Source of the DNA: Candidatus Aenigmatarchaeota archaeon
Lineage (GTDB): Archaea > Aenigmatarchaeota > Aenigmatarchaeia > Aenigmatarchaeales > JACQIB01
Length of the DNA stretch: 64,000 bases
Reading direction: 5' to 3'
Assembly: GCA_016198755.1 (NCBI GenBank)
Contig: JACQIB010000001.1
Span: 94,001-158,000, forward strand
Numbering within the stretch: the first letter of the stretch is position 1; the number at the start of each line of letters is the position of its first letter. The notes beneath the pieces were generated by a model. That model saw only the letters and a list, made by a program, of their open reading frames with translations. It made no database searches and was not told the DNA's origin. The translations under genes were made by a program, and so were the position numbers. Below, piece by piece: positions 55,185-63,722 of this stretch.

Positions 55185-55964
55185 TCACTCATACTTCTGG
55201 AAAAATCCAGTTCTTAGAGAATGTCTCATTTGTGCCTTAAGTACAATCCAGAAAATTCCAATGTAAATTAAATCTGCAATGTAGAATTTTGCAATCATTA
55301 CCCAGTCATAAGCTCCATGTATGAAAGCTCCTCTCAATCCTTCCAGACCATAAGTTGGCGGCAGCCCATAGGAAACAAACTGCAAAACAGGTGGCAGGAC
55401 AGAAACAGGGAAAAACACCCCCGACAATAAAATTAATGCATCAGCCACAGACCAGATTAAAACCTCAGCGTTTACTCCGTATCTCAAAATTGCAGATGAA
55501 ATTATTATGCCTATGCCCATACCAAACAGGCTCAAGCCAAAGAAAACAGCAAAAAGATAGAGCAGGTTTATTGAAAAGAGATTAAACCCAAAAACAAAAA
55601 AGGCTATTGTAGATGTAATTGCAATCATTGCAGCAGATCTGAATAATCCAAACAGCCAGTTTCCTATAATAAGCTGCCACTCAGGAATCGGAAGCATTCT
55701 GAGTTTTTTCAGGCTCCTGTGCCATATATCCCTCACAAATGTATAGGAGGTATCCACATGGGAAGTAAACATATAGCTCCAGGCAATGCTGCCTGTTACA
55801 AGTATAACAAGCCCTTCTTTGCTCTGGATAAAAGTTGCAAAGAAAGCCAGAGAAGACATTATAATAACAGGCCAGAAAATAATGGAAAAAACCTCTACAC
55901 CAGTCCTTTTAAGGTAAACAAAATTCCTTAACATTAAGGCCTTAAAAACAGTTAATGCGCTCAT
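55185..55964 (-). CDS. ABC-2 type transporter permease
   Basis: This 259-residue polytopic protein has six predicted transmembrane segments in the ABC-2 exporter layout. Recognisable parts are the FKALMLRNFVYLKRTG amphipathic N-terminus, the first-loop SYTFVRDIWHRSLKKLRMLPIPEWQLIIGNWLFGLFR coupling helix region, and SGVFFPVSVLPPVLQFVSYGLPPTYGLEGLRG before the last helix. It forms an exporter with the ATPase whose stop overlaps its start by four bases. The cargo could be lipid-linked sugar, drug or another compound; the sequence does not say. Confidence 0.9.
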   Translation of the reverse strand: MSALTVFKALMLRNFVYLKRTGVEVFSIIFWPVIIMSSLAFFATFIQSKEGLVILVTGSIAWSYMFTSHVDTSYTFVRDIWHRSLKKLRMLPIPEWQLIIGNWLFGLFRSAAMIAITSTIAFFVFGFNLFSINLLYLFAVFFGLSLFGMGIGIIISSAILRYGVNAEVLIWSVADALILLSGVFFPVSVLPPVLQFVSYGLPPTYGLEGLRGAFIHGAYDWVMIAKFYIADLIYIGIFWIVLKAQMRHSLRTGFFQKYE

Positions 55965-56677
55965 TCCAGCCCCTCCCTTGCCAGTTTTATGAAAGCCTTT
56001 TCAAGTGTTTTGCTTTTTGTCTTTCTCAAAAGTTTTTTAGGTGTGTCTATTGCAATAATCCTCCCTTTGTCTATGAACGCAACCCTGTCACAAATCTCCT
56101 CTGCCTCATACATGTTATGTGTAGTGATTAAAACAGCAGAGCATTTGCTTTTTAGCTTTTTGATGTATTTTCTGACAACAACTGCAATTTGCGGATCCAG
56201 CCCAATTGTTGGCTCGTCCAGCAAAACAACTTCCGGCCTGTGCTGTAAGGCTATAATCAATCCTAATCTCTGCAGCATTCCACTCGAGTAATCCTCAATA
56301 AGCGTGTCCAGCTTATTTTCCATCTGGAACTCTTTCGCAAGCTTAAAATCAGGTTTTACACCATAACAGTCTGCATAAAATTTCATATGTTCCCTTCCTG
56401 TTAGCTTTGGCAGGAATCTTGCATACCCACCGCTCAGTCCAATAATTTTTCTCAGCTCCAGAGAGTCTTTTGCAGGATCCAATCCCATAACCCTTGCTTC
56501 CCCCTTTTCAGGCAGCAAAAGTGTAGAAAGAATATTTACAAGTGTTGTTTTCCCAGCCCCATTAGGTCCAAGCAAACCAAAAATCTCCCCCTTTCCAACT
56601 GTAAAAGAAACATTAGATAGTGCTCTAACTCCCCCAGCAAATACTTTCTCAAGTCCATTCACAACTATAGGTTCCAT
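55961..56677 (-). CDS. ABC transporter ATP-binding protein
   Basis: The 238-residue nucleotide-binding domain has Walker A GLLGPNGAGKTTLVN (about 34-48), an ABC signature degenerate as YSSGMLQRLGL (about 129-139), Walker B VVLLDEPTIGLD (about 149-160) and the switch H in ITTHNMYEAEEIC. It is of the DrrA/ABC-2 exporter class. It is coupled to the permease gene by a four-base overlap, and the pair stands alone. Confidence 0.95.
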   Translation of the reverse strand: MEPIVVNGLEKVFAGGVRALSNVSFTVGKGEIFGLLGPNGAGKTTLVNILSTLLLPEKGEARVMGLDPAKDSLELRKIIGLSGGYARFLPKLTGREHMKFYADCYGVKPDFKLAKEFQMENKLDTLIEDYSSGMLQRLGLIIALQHRPEVVLLDEPTIGLDPQIAVVVRKYIKKLKSKCSAVLITTHNMYEAEEICDRVAFIDKGRIIAIDTPKKLLRKTKSKTLEKAFIKLAREGLE

Positions 56678-56714
56678 ATCGCACTTTATCTATTGCGCAG
56701 AACTTAAACCTTTC

Positions 56715-57122
56715 TCAGGCCTTCTTCTCTTCTGTTCCCTCAGCCTTTTGCTTTGGTGGGATACCCAGAATAGTTGGAATATCCCCATCCCCCTCAACAA
56801 CTTTACAATTAACTTGTCCTGTGCGGTCAGAAATAGTATTCCCAACAATATTTTTCCTTTTCCTCTGCCCCTCTTTCTTTGGAATAAACCCTGGTGGTCC
56901 AGATAGCAAAATTCTTTTCCTCCCAGGCCCATCCACCTCAGCTCTCATAGGAAACCCTTCCTTATCGCTCCCTCCAGTTATCTGTAGAACAAATCCCCCT
57001 AATCCAATCAAAGAACCCTCAATTTTCTCCCCAATCTTTCTTCCAATAAGTGTCGGCACATCCTTTTCTATCTGCCAGCTCTTCTTTGTTTTTGGTTCGT
57101 TTATTACAATTCTCAATGCCAT
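56715..57122 (-). CDS. rps6e: 30S ribosomal protein S6e
   Basis: From ATG 57122 the 135-residue protein starts MALRIVINEPKTKKSWQIE and has GRKIGEKIEGSLIGLGGFVLQITGGSDKEGFPMRAEVDGPGRKRILLSGPPGFIPKKEGQRKRKNIVGNTISDRTGQVNCKV in outline, the whole archaeal S6e core. A short Lys/Glu tail follows. I rejected the upstream ATG at 57158 because a GGTGG site precedes 57122 and the family starts there. It is monocistronic. Confidence 0.95.
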   Translation of the reverse strand: MALRIVINEPKTKKSWQIEKDVPTLIGRKIGEKIEGSLIGLGGFVLQITGGSDKEGFPMRAEVDGPGRKRILLSGPPGFIPKKEGQRKRKNIVGNTISDRTGQVNCKVVEGDGDIPTILGIPPKQKAEGTEEKKA

Positions 57123-57230
57123 TATTTCCACCTCAGTTCTGCTGGAAAACCAGCTCACTACCGAGTGCTTACTCTATTGCTCAGAGCCTATTTAAGTCTT
57201 TCCTACACACGTTTGGTAACTGGTTATTTG

Positions 57231-57635
57231 TCATAAGTTTTTATTTAATAGTGTCCTTAGTTTTTCAATAATATCCTTAATATCTTTCTCTCTTCTGATT
57301 AAAAAATGTTCTTCTGCAAAAAACCCCTCGTAAGTAATCCTATTTCTAATAACACGAAGCATATCTATCAAATCGAGCTCGCTCCTTTTGAAATGGGTTT
57401 TATAGTTATTGCCCAAATATTCGACTAGCTTTTTGTGGCTCAGTGTTTTGAAGCCATCTATAAGCAATAGAGCTGTAATAAGCTCTTTAATAATTTCATA
57501 ATATCCCTCCAGAACTAAAGATGTGAACCGTTTCCTATCAATAGTTTTCAAATTCTCTTCGCGTGCTGCAGCCATTGCTATTATGCTTTTAGCTCGTTCT
57601 ATGTCTGGAGAAACCTTAACAATATCATTTTCCAT
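57231..57635 (-). CDS. HEPN-like protein (putative toxin of second HEPN/MNT pair)
   Basis: The 134-residue all-helical protein ends its core with IDMLRVIRNRITYEGFF, matching the HEPN RNxxxH ribonuclease region except that Tyr replaces the catalytic His. Upstream helices (YEIIKELITALLLIDGFKTLSHKKLVEYLG) suit the MntA/HepT-type layout. It directly follows its MNT partner with a one-base overlap. The changed His suggests either altered chemistry or an inactive toxin. Confidence 0.78.
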   Translation of the reverse strand: MENDIVKVSPDIERAKSIIAMAAAREENLKTIDRKRFTSLVLEGYYEIIKELITALLLIDGFKTLSHKKLVEYLGNNYKTHFKRSELDLIDMLRVIRNRITYEGFFAEEHFLIRREKDIKDIIEKLRTLLNKNL

Positions 57636-58174
57636 TAAAACACCTTAAGATAACCGTGTAATACAATGCCATTTATAATGTTATTCCTGAGTTCTTTACT
57701 GAGCCTATTAAAGTTTTCTTCCCATATGATATTTATCTGCTTGTCAAGGTATTTTTCAAACTTTGCTATATCTAGCTGTTTTTCCTTTGCAACCATAAAT
57801 AAATCTATATCACTTTCCTTCACGTCTTCCCCCCTAGAAAATGAACCGAAAAGAACGATGGCATCTGGCATGCAGTTTCTATCCAAAAAATCTATAAGAC
57901 CAGATTCCTTTATGCTAAGTATGTTGTCCATCTTTTTAAGAAATAAAAAGTCTGTACTGGAGCGATTAGGCCAATATACAGGGTACTTGTATATACTGTG
58001 CTCGGATTTTATTATAAGACCTTCATTTGCCAGTTCATTCAAATACTTTGCAACAGATTTTGGAGTTATTTTTACAATCCTGCCTATTTGCCTGAGCTGA
58101 AACCCAGTCCCTGCAGGGTTAGGGTCGTTAAAAAACACACGCAATATTTTATATCTGTTGTCTTTATACAACAT
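57635..58174 (-). CDS. MNT nucleotidyltransferase with winged helix (putative antitoxin, second pair)
   Basis: The 179-residue protein joins a winged helix (FQLRQIGRIVKITPKSVAKYLNELANEGLI) to a nucleotidyltransferase with IVLFGSFSRGEDVKESDIDLFMV, giving GS and DxD metal ligands at about residues 109-123. The C-terminal helices end HGYLKVF. Palindromes at 58168-58190 cover its start codon, as expected for autoregulation. It differs clearly in sequence from the MNT protein at 43592, so the two systems were acquired independently. Confidence 0.82.
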   Translation of the reverse strand: MLYKDNRYKILRVFFNDPNPAGTGFQLRQIGRIVKITPKSVAKYLNELANEGLIIKSEHSIYKYPVYWPNRSSTDFLFLKKMDNILSIKESGLIDFLDRNCMPDAIVLFGSFSRGEDVKESDIDLFMVAKEKQLDIAKFEKYLDKQINIIWEENFNRLSKELRNNIINGIVLHGYLKVF

Positions 58175-58190
58175 ATGTTGTAATATTACA
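58168..58190. promoter_or_regulatory. Overlapping palindromes at the second HEPN/MNT promoter
   Basis: ACAACATATGTTGT (58168-58181) and TGTAATATTACA (58179-58190) are perfect palindromes overlapping each other and the MNT start codon. The minus-strand TATA-like ATTTATATAC lies just upstream near 58197-58206. Confidence 0.6.
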
Positions 58191-58257
58191 ACTACTGTAT
58201 ATAAATTACTACTATTCTATAAAACATATATTACACTATATAAGTATGATGAGGATT

Positions 58258-59973
58258 TTAGTGACTGAGTATTCTCCTTGCCAGCTCAGCTTCCGGTCTC
58301 TCAAGTTCTTCCAGAATATTCAAATCCTGCACAGAAACTTTAGTAGCCAGTTCATCCCCCTCTCTAATGTTTCTTCCAACAACTCCCCCTTCAATAGAAA
58401 CAGCAACTCTCTTCCCTTTCTCAGCGGAATCCAAATGTTTTCCTTCATCCTGCAAATCCTTCACACTTCCTATCTCCTTATCCCCCTTTATCAGCCCTGC
58501 TCCTGATCTCAGCTCCCCCTCCAAAACTTCTACTCCAACAACAGCAGGATCACTCTGCCTGAAAACAAATCCTGGCAGAATTTTTATTAACGCAGGCAAT
58601 GTTATATTGGAAAGCTTCTCTTCCATCTCTTTCTTTTTCTCTTCCCCTTTCCACAAATCATACTGCTCAAACAGCCTGTAAATAATATCACTGTTTATTA
58701 TTTTCACTCCAGTTCTCTCAGCTTCAGCAGCAATATCCTTTGAAACAGGTACATTAAAGCAGAACACAACTCTTTTGTACCTATCCTGTACACTCTGCAA
58801 AGCAATCAAATCCTTTTTAGCTGGCCCGCCAACCTCAGCTTTCTGCATATCAATTCCCCTCTCCTGTAAAAGCTTTACAAGTGCTTCTATTCCCCCGAGA
58901 GTATCAGCCCTTACTATAATTCCTTCCCTAGAAGTCTCAAACTCTATTTCCTGTACTTCAGCTTCCAGCTCCCGCTTAACTTCCTCAATTCCCTTTTCCT
59001 CCCTTACAGCCCTCAAAGAGCTCCCAGCAATAACATTCTCAAGCCCAGGAGCAGCAATTTTAACTGCAACAGCAGCAGAAACCTCCTCTAAATTTTCAAA
59101 TTCCTTCTCAGTTCTTATCTCTTTTAATGGCTTTGGCTTTAGCAAAGCTCTGACTTTTGCCACAGTAATTTCTTTTCCCCCAACCACAATCCAGTCCCCC
59201 TTTCTCAAAATTCCATCATACAAAACCACATCTATTGTTGTCCCCAACCCTGGATAGTCCCTAACTTCCAAAACAGAACCCTTCCCAACTTCCCCCGCAA
59301 CCTCGAGATTTTGTTTCAAAAACTGCTGTGTAATCCCAACAAGCGCAGCTAACAATTCAGGTATTCCCTCTCCCGTTATTCCAGAGCATGGAACAATAGC
59401 AACCTGCTTTTTAAAATCAGTAATTCTGTCTATCCTTTCAGAATCAAATCCTTTCTCAGAGAGCTGCCCAACAAGCTTGTAAACATTCCTGTCCAGCTCT
59501 TCCTTAACAAATTCAGGCTGTTTTTTCAGACTTTCAGTAAAAAAGTTTCCTTCATTCTGAATCCAGCCGTTTATTTTATCCAGCTTTGTTGCAGCAACAA
59601 TAAAGGGAGTTTTAAACTGTTTCAAAATTTCTATACTTTCTTTCGTTTGTTCCTGCACCCCTTGCAAAAGATCTATAACAAGTATAGCCAAATCAGCAAT
59701 AGCTCCCCCCCTCTTTCTCATCCCAATAAAAGCAGCATGTCCAGGAGTGTCTAACAGCAAAAGCCCTGGTATTTCAACTTCTGTTTTTCCAAGCAAAGGT
59801 CCTGTAATCCTTTTTATTGTTTCCAGCGGTAGTTCAGAAGCACCTGCAGCCTGCGTTATTGCTCCAGCTTCTTTGGCTGCTATAGCAGTTCCCCTAAGCT
59901 TATCTGCTAAAGTGGTTTTCCCATGGTCCACATGCCCTACTATTACAACTATAGGTTGCCTTATCCTTGGCAT
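58258..59973 (-). CDS. infB: Translation initiation factor aIF5B
   Basis: The GTPase that promotes subunit joining. From ATG 59973 the 571-residue protein starts MPRIRQPIVVIVGHVDHGKTTLADKLRGT (G1), then LLLLDTPGHAAF (G3), and AATKLDKI in place of NKxD (G4). Domain II (RKGDWIVVGGKEITVAKVRALL), domain III around the GIEALVKLLQERGI region, and the C-terminal barrel with VVGVEVLEGELRSGAGLIKGDKEIGSVKDLQDEGK all follow. The length is standard for archaea, without the eukaryotic N-terminal extension. Confidence 0.96.
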   Translation of the reverse strand: MPRIRQPIVVIVGHVDHGKTTLADKLRGTAIAAKEAGAITQAAGASELPLETIKRITGPLLGKTEVEIPGLLLLDTPGHAAFIGMRKRGGAIADLAILVIDLLQGVQEQTKESIEILKQFKTPFIVAATKLDKINGWIQNEGNFFTESLKKQPEFVKEELDRNVYKLVGQLSEKGFDSERIDRITDFKKQVAIVPCSGITGEGIPELLAALVGITQQFLKQNLEVAGEVGKGSVLEVRDYPGLGTTIDVVLYDGILRKGDWIVVGGKEITVAKVRALLKPKPLKEIRTEKEFENLEEVSAAVAVKIAAPGLENVIAGSSLRAVREEKGIEEVKRELEAEVQEIEFETSREGIIVRADTLGGIEALVKLLQERGIDMQKAEVGGPAKKDLIALQSVQDRYKRVVFCFNVPVSKDIAAEAERTGVKIINSDIIYRLFEQYDLWKGEEKKKEMEEKLSNITLPALIKILPGFVFRQSDPAVVGVEVLEGELRSGAGLIKGDKEIGSVKDLQDEGKHLDSAEKGKRVAVSIEGGVVGRNIREGDELATKVSVQDLNILEELERPEAELARRILSH

Positions 59974-60021
59974 TTTTCTCACGCACAGAAAGGCTTTGGG
60001 TTTACTGTTTATAAACAAGCA

Positions 60022-60492
60022 CTAGAGAGCCCGTATCCAGCTCTCTTCAGGCACAAATACATCTTCTCTATATACAATTTTTGCAGTAAAGAGCTTGTTT
60101 TCCAGAACAAAGGGAAGAAACCATTTATCCCCGCCATTCAGGTTTAACTCCAACAACTTCCCATTATCAATCCATTCCAGTTCCCCTTCTTTGCTATTTT
60201 CAATTAGTTGCCCTTCAAACTTTTCAGCAGAGAAAACAAAAACAATCCAACTCTCCCCAGCTTTACTGACATTAAAAGGGAAGCTTATAACTCCAACCAG
60301 TTTCGGTTTAGTTATTTTTAATCCAGACTCCTCAAAAACCTCGCGCACAGCACACTCCTCCGGCGTTTCCCCTTCATCTATCTTTCCTCCAAGTCCGTTC
60401 CACTTCCCCTTATGCATTCCACCTTCCTTCTTTACATTAACCATAAGGGTCTTTCCTTCGCTTTGCACATAACAGAGAGTTGCAACCTTCAT
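60022..60492 (-). CDS. NUDIX hydrolase (MutT/8-oxo-dGTPase-like)
   Basis: The 156-residue protein carries the NUDIX box GGKIDEGETPEECAVREVFEESGLKI at about residues 35-60 (GX5EX7REUXEEXGU intact). NGLGG just before it is frequent in MTH1/MutT-type 8-oxo-dGTP hydrolases. The N-terminal ATLCYVQSEGKTLMVNVKK also resembles them. It probably removes oxidised nucleotides; the substrate is not proven. It lies between infB and rpl24e. Confidence 0.92.
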   Translation of the reverse strand: MKVATLCYVQSEGKTLMVNVKKEGGMHKGKWNGLGGKIDEGETPEECAVREVFEESGLKITKPKLVGVISFPFNVSKAGESWIVFVFSAEKFEGQLIENSKEGELEWIDNGKLLELNLNGGDKWFLPFVLENKLFTAKIVYREDVFVPEESWIRAL

Positions 60493-60522
60493 AGAAACAA
60501 TTAACCTGAGGTAGAATAAATA

Positions 60523-60699
60523 TTATGCTTTCGTTTTCCCTTTAGAAGTAACCCACTTTACATGAGCAGGATCCCTTCCAAGATTAGAATTGTTCTCGCA
60601 CTTGCTCTTGCAGAAATAGAAAATCTTCCCATCTCCGCGCACAAACATTTTTCCTGTTCCAACAGAAAGCTCATCCCTGCAGAAAGAACATTTTGCCAT
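60523..60699 (-). CDS. rpl24e: 50S ribosomal protein L24e
   Basis: A 58-residue zinc-finger protein. CSFC at residues 4-7 and FCKSKC at 29-34 form the C4 site (CxxC...CxxxC), with FVRGDGKIFYF between and RDPAHVKWV following, the L24e signature. ATG 60699 is two bases after the rps28e stop, so it is co-transcribed with rps28e and rpl7ae. Confidence 0.95.
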   Translation of the reverse strand: MAKCSFCRDELSVGTGKMFVRGDGKIFYFCKSKCENNSNLGRDPAHVKWVTSKGKTKA

Positions 60700-60700
60700 A

Positions 60701-60916
60701 TTAACGCATCTCCATTGTTCCAGCGCTTTCCATTTCAGTTTCTCTTAACATTAGCATATCTCCAACCCTTACAGGCCCAACCACATTCCTTACAAGAACC
60801 TTTCCAGCATCCCTGCCCCCAAGAACTTTACACCTAACTTGTGTAACTCCCTTTATTCCGGATCTTCCTAGAACCTGCACAACTTCTGCTGGCGTAGACT
60901 CCTGTGTGGCTGCCAT
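60701..60916 (-). CDS. rps28e: 30S ribosomal protein S28e
   Basis: The 71-residue OB-fold protein contains [48 protein letters not shown], the S28e signature with its diagnostic LRETEME end. It lies between L7Ae and L24e in the canonical archaeal L7Ae-S28e-L24e operon. Confidence 0.96.
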   Translation of the reverse strand: MAATQESTPAEVVQVLGRSGIKGVTQVRCKVLGGRDAGKVLVRNVVGPVRVGDMLMLRETEMESAGTMEMR

Positions 60917-60922
60917 TTAATA

Positions 60923-61255
60923 TCACTTTGCAGATTTTGCTATATCCTCAACTTCTTTCCTTGCTTCTCCTGTTTCAAGAATTGCAACTGCTGCAGTTGG
61001 CACATTTATGCCTACAGCCCTGCCCAAATCCTGCTTGCTTGAAACCTGCACCAAAGGTATTTTCTTTTCAGAACAAAGCGGAGGCAAATGCATTACAACT
61101 TCTTTTGGGTTAACATCCTCTGCAATAACAATAAGCTTTGCAGCTCCTCTTTCCACTTGTTTTGTAGCTTCATTTGTTCCTATTCTTACTTTTCCAGTAT
61201 TCTTGGCTATCTCCACAGCCTGTAAAATCCTGCTCTCCATTTGTTTGTCAGCCAT
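60923..61255 (-). CDS. rpl7ae: 50S ribosomal protein L7Ae (kink-turn binding)
   Basis: The 110-residue L7Ae binds kink-turns in rRNA, C/D and H/ACA guide RNAs and RNase [72 protein letters not shown] in outline is the full core. Its [10 protein letters not shown] helix contacts the G-A pairs of the K-turn. The operon is L7Ae-S28e-L24e. A leader of about 60 bases precedes it. Confidence 0.97.
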   Translation of the reverse strand: MADKQMESRILQAVEIAKNTGKVRIGTNEATKQVERGAAKLIVIAEDVNPKEVVMHLPPLCSEKKIPLVQVSSKQDLGRAVGINVPTAAVAILETGEARKEVEDIAKSAK

Positions 61256-61331
61256 TCAAATCACCTCAACCTTTCATAGGTTCATTTTTCAGAAACTCAG
61301 TCAGCAAAGTATTTAAAGCTACTATATGTCC

Positions 61332-62987
61332 TCACTTGTGGGCAAAATAAAACACTAACGGTTTTGTTGAATCAACCCTGCAGAATCCTATTCTCTCAAA
61401 CTGCAGCGTTTCCCCAGCTTTAATCTTTCCCACAGCAGGCTCAGCCAGCCCATTCAAAACAGCCCCAGTATCCATTACAAGCTTTGCTTTCACAGCCTTC
61501 TCAGGAACCCAGTGTATTTTAGGTATATCCTTTACAGGCTTTCCAGTATACTTTGCTTCCTTATCCAGAACAAAATTTGCAAAGTGCATTAGCCTCACTT
61601 CCTTCCCTCTGTTTGCAATAAAATCAATTTTGTCCACAAAAACCTTTTTACTCACGGGGATTTTTCTCATTTTCCTTTTTCCTGGATAAAGAGGAGCAGA
61701 AACTGTTCTGGTTGGTATTTTACTCAGGGTTATTTGGATAGGTTCTGCAACAAAAAAATACCTATTTGAGTTCTTGTCTATATGTTTCCTGTTTTCAGAG
61801 TTTATAATATTCCAGTCAAAAGTTGCAGATCCCGGCCTTAATCCAACTCTCTGAGCCAGATAAAAGAAAGTTTCTTTTACATATCCCCTCTTCTTCAAAG
61901 CTTTTATTGTAACCAATCTTGGATCATCCCAGCCGGAAACCTTCCCCTCTTCTATAAGCTTTCTAATTTCCCTCCCCTGTGTAATAGCCCCCTCAACACC
62001 AAATCTTCCATACTGCATAACAAACTGCTTATTGAAACCCAACAGTTCTTTTAGCTTGTTCTGCAGTTCAATTCTCATTTCCCCGAATTCAGCACTTCTA
62101 AGAATATGCGTAATTCCACAAAGTTCATCCTCTACAACATTCTGGAAATCATAGAGAGGCCAGACCTTAAACTTTTTGCCAAGCTTGAAATGTGGTGTTA
62201 AACATACTCTGAATATTACAGGATCTCTTAATGTTTGATTATCTGCTTTCATATCCAGTTTAAGCCTGAGAACAGCACCTTCCTCCCCAAACCCTCCTTT
62301 TAACATTTTTTTCCAAAGTTCCATGCTATAAGTTCTTACCCTGCACTCACACTCCTCTCCTTTATGTCTCATATCCTTAATTTTTTCCCTCGCGCATGTA
62401 CAAACATAAGCATTCTCATTCTCTATTAGCTTTTCAGCAAAAGAATACATTTTCTCTAAATCATTGCTAGAGAAAACAATTTTATCAGGTTTTATTTCCA
62501 AAAACCCCAAAATATCCTCCTTAAAAGCATCCACATATTCCTGATTTGATTTTTCCGGATTTGTATCTTCAAATCTAAGAATACATTTCCCTTTGTATTT
62601 CTTGGCATAAAGATAATTTATCAGAAAGCTGATAGCATGCCCTATATGCGTATATTTGCTGGGCTCCGGAGGTATTCTTGTAACAACCTTCCCCATTTTC
62701 GCCCCTTCCAATTCAGGCAATCCCTTCCTCTCCTTCTTTTCAACAGCAGCAGGCTCGCCAATTTTCTTCAGTTCTTTTCCCTGCTTTTCCAAGCCCCACT
62801 CATTTACATCCTTTACAATATCAGAAACCAATTTTCCAATACCAGCCATGTTTTCCTTCAGCTCAGGCTTGGCAGCAATAATTTTCCCTATAACAGCCCC
62901 AGCATTAGCCTTTCCCCCATACTGCAGAGCATTAGCTAAAGCAAACTGCAGAATTAGCTTTTCCAGCCCTTTATCTACTGATACCAT
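61332..62987 (-). CDS. gltX: Glutamyl-tRNA synthetase (archaeal, GltX)
   Basis: The 551-residue archaeal GluRS probably charges both tRNA-Glu and tRNA-Gln. A helical N-terminal 100 residues is followed by RIPPEPSKYTHIGHAISFLINYLYAKKYKGKCILRFEDTNPEKS with the HIGH signature at about 117-120. CTCAREKIKDMRHKGEECECR gives a zinc-like Cys set and GWDDPRLVTIKALKKRG is the tRNA-binding block. The beta-barrel anticodon domain ends ERIGFCRVDSTKP. No classical KMSKS is evident, as in many archaeal GluRS. Confidence 0.94.
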   Translation of the reverse strand: MVSVDKGLEKLILQFALANALQYGGKANAGAVIGKIIAAKPELKENMAGIGKLVSDIVKDVNEWGLEKQGKELKKIGEPAAVEKKERKGLPELEGAKMGKVVTRIPPEPSKYTHIGHAISFLINYLYAKKYKGKCILRFEDTNPEKSNQEYVDAFKEDILGFLEIKPDKIVFSSNDLEKMYSFAEKLIENENAYVCTCAREKIKDMRHKGEECECRVRTYSMELWKKMLKGGFGEEGAVLRLKLDMKADNQTLRDPVIFRVCLTPHFKLGKKFKVWPLYDFQNVVEDELCGITHILRSAEFGEMRIELQNKLKELLGFNKQFVMQYGRFGVEGAITQGREIRKLIEEGKVSGWDDPRLVTIKALKKRGYVKETFFYLAQRVGLRPGSATFDWNIINSENRKHIDKNSNRYFFVAEPIQITLSKIPTRTVSAPLYPGKRKMRKIPVSKKVFVDKIDFIANRGKEVRLMHFANFVLDKEAKYTGKPVKDIPKIHWVPEKAVKAKLVMDTGAVLNGLAEPAVGKIKAGETLQFERIGFCRVDSTKPLVFYFAHK

Positions 62988-63021
62988 AAAGAACTATTCC
63001 TTCCCATGTTTAAAAATTAGA

Positions 63022-63678
63022 CTACTTCCTGCGTGGGCCGCCGCGTCCCCTGGATTTCTTTATTTTCTCCTTCTCCATCCTTTCTAGCTTCTCTTCTTTG
63101 CTTTCCTCAGTCATTTCGAAATCCTCAGCTTTTGCAGTAAATTCCTCATCAGTCTTTATTGTTCCCCTTTCCTTCAGAATCTCTTTTGCAAGAGCCCAGT
63201 AAATCATTGCTAGACTCTTCCTTCCCTTGTTATTACAGGGTATAACAAAATCAATATAAGAAGTTTCATTAAAGGTATCGCAGAGGGCAATTATAGGTAT
63301 CCTCATTTTTACAGCCTCTTTTAGTGCCTGCTTGTCAACCATAGGGTCTGTAAGCAAAATAACATTCGGCTCATAATAGTTTTTGAATGAAGGATTTGTG
63401 ATTGTTCCTGGAAGAAACCTTCCTATAGAAGCTTTCCCGCCAATCATTTCTGCAAATTTTACAGCAGGCTTCTGCCCAGGTCCCTTTCTGGAAACAATAA
63501 GTATATTGTTTAGCCTGCTAAGGAACTTTGCAGCAGTATTTACTCTCTCTTCTATAAGGGAAACATTCAAAACAGCCAGTCCATCAGATCTTATCTTATA
63601 GATAAACCTTTCCATATCTTTTGCTCTTTGTTTCATCCCAATATGGACTCCTGCAGACAGGAAATTCTCATTAGCCAT
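63022..63678 (-). CDS. rps2: 30S ribosomal protein S2
   Basis: The 218-residue protein has the archaeal S2 core: FLSAGVHIGMKQRAKDMERFIYKIRSDGLAVLNV, RFLPGTITNPSFKNYYEPNVILLTDP, and IPIIALCDTFNETSYIDFVIPCNNKGRKSLAMIYWALAKEIL. A Glu/Lys tail ends SRGRGGPRRK. It lies on the small-subunit platform near the mRNA exit. The gene precedes gltX on the same transcript direction with a 34-base gap. Confidence 0.96.
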   Translation of the reverse strand: MANENFLSAGVHIGMKQRAKDMERFIYKIRSDGLAVLNVSLIEERVNTAAKFLSRLNNILIVSRKGPGQKPAVKFAEMIGGKASIGRFLPGTITNPSFKNYYEPNVILLTDPMVDKQALKEAVKMRIPIIALCDTFNETSYIDFVIPCNNKGRKSLAMIYWALAKEILKERGTIKTDEEFTAKAEDFEMTEESKEEKLERMEKEKIKKSRGRGGPRRK

Positions 63679-63722
63679 GTCCCAGAGTTCTGTAACAGAA
63701 GTATTTAAATCCTACCGCAGAC

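Noticed and set aside
57180..58260. Integration repeats flanking the second HEPN/MNT pair
   Set aside because: I compared the flanks by eye and found no direct repeat beyond AT-rich chance matches.
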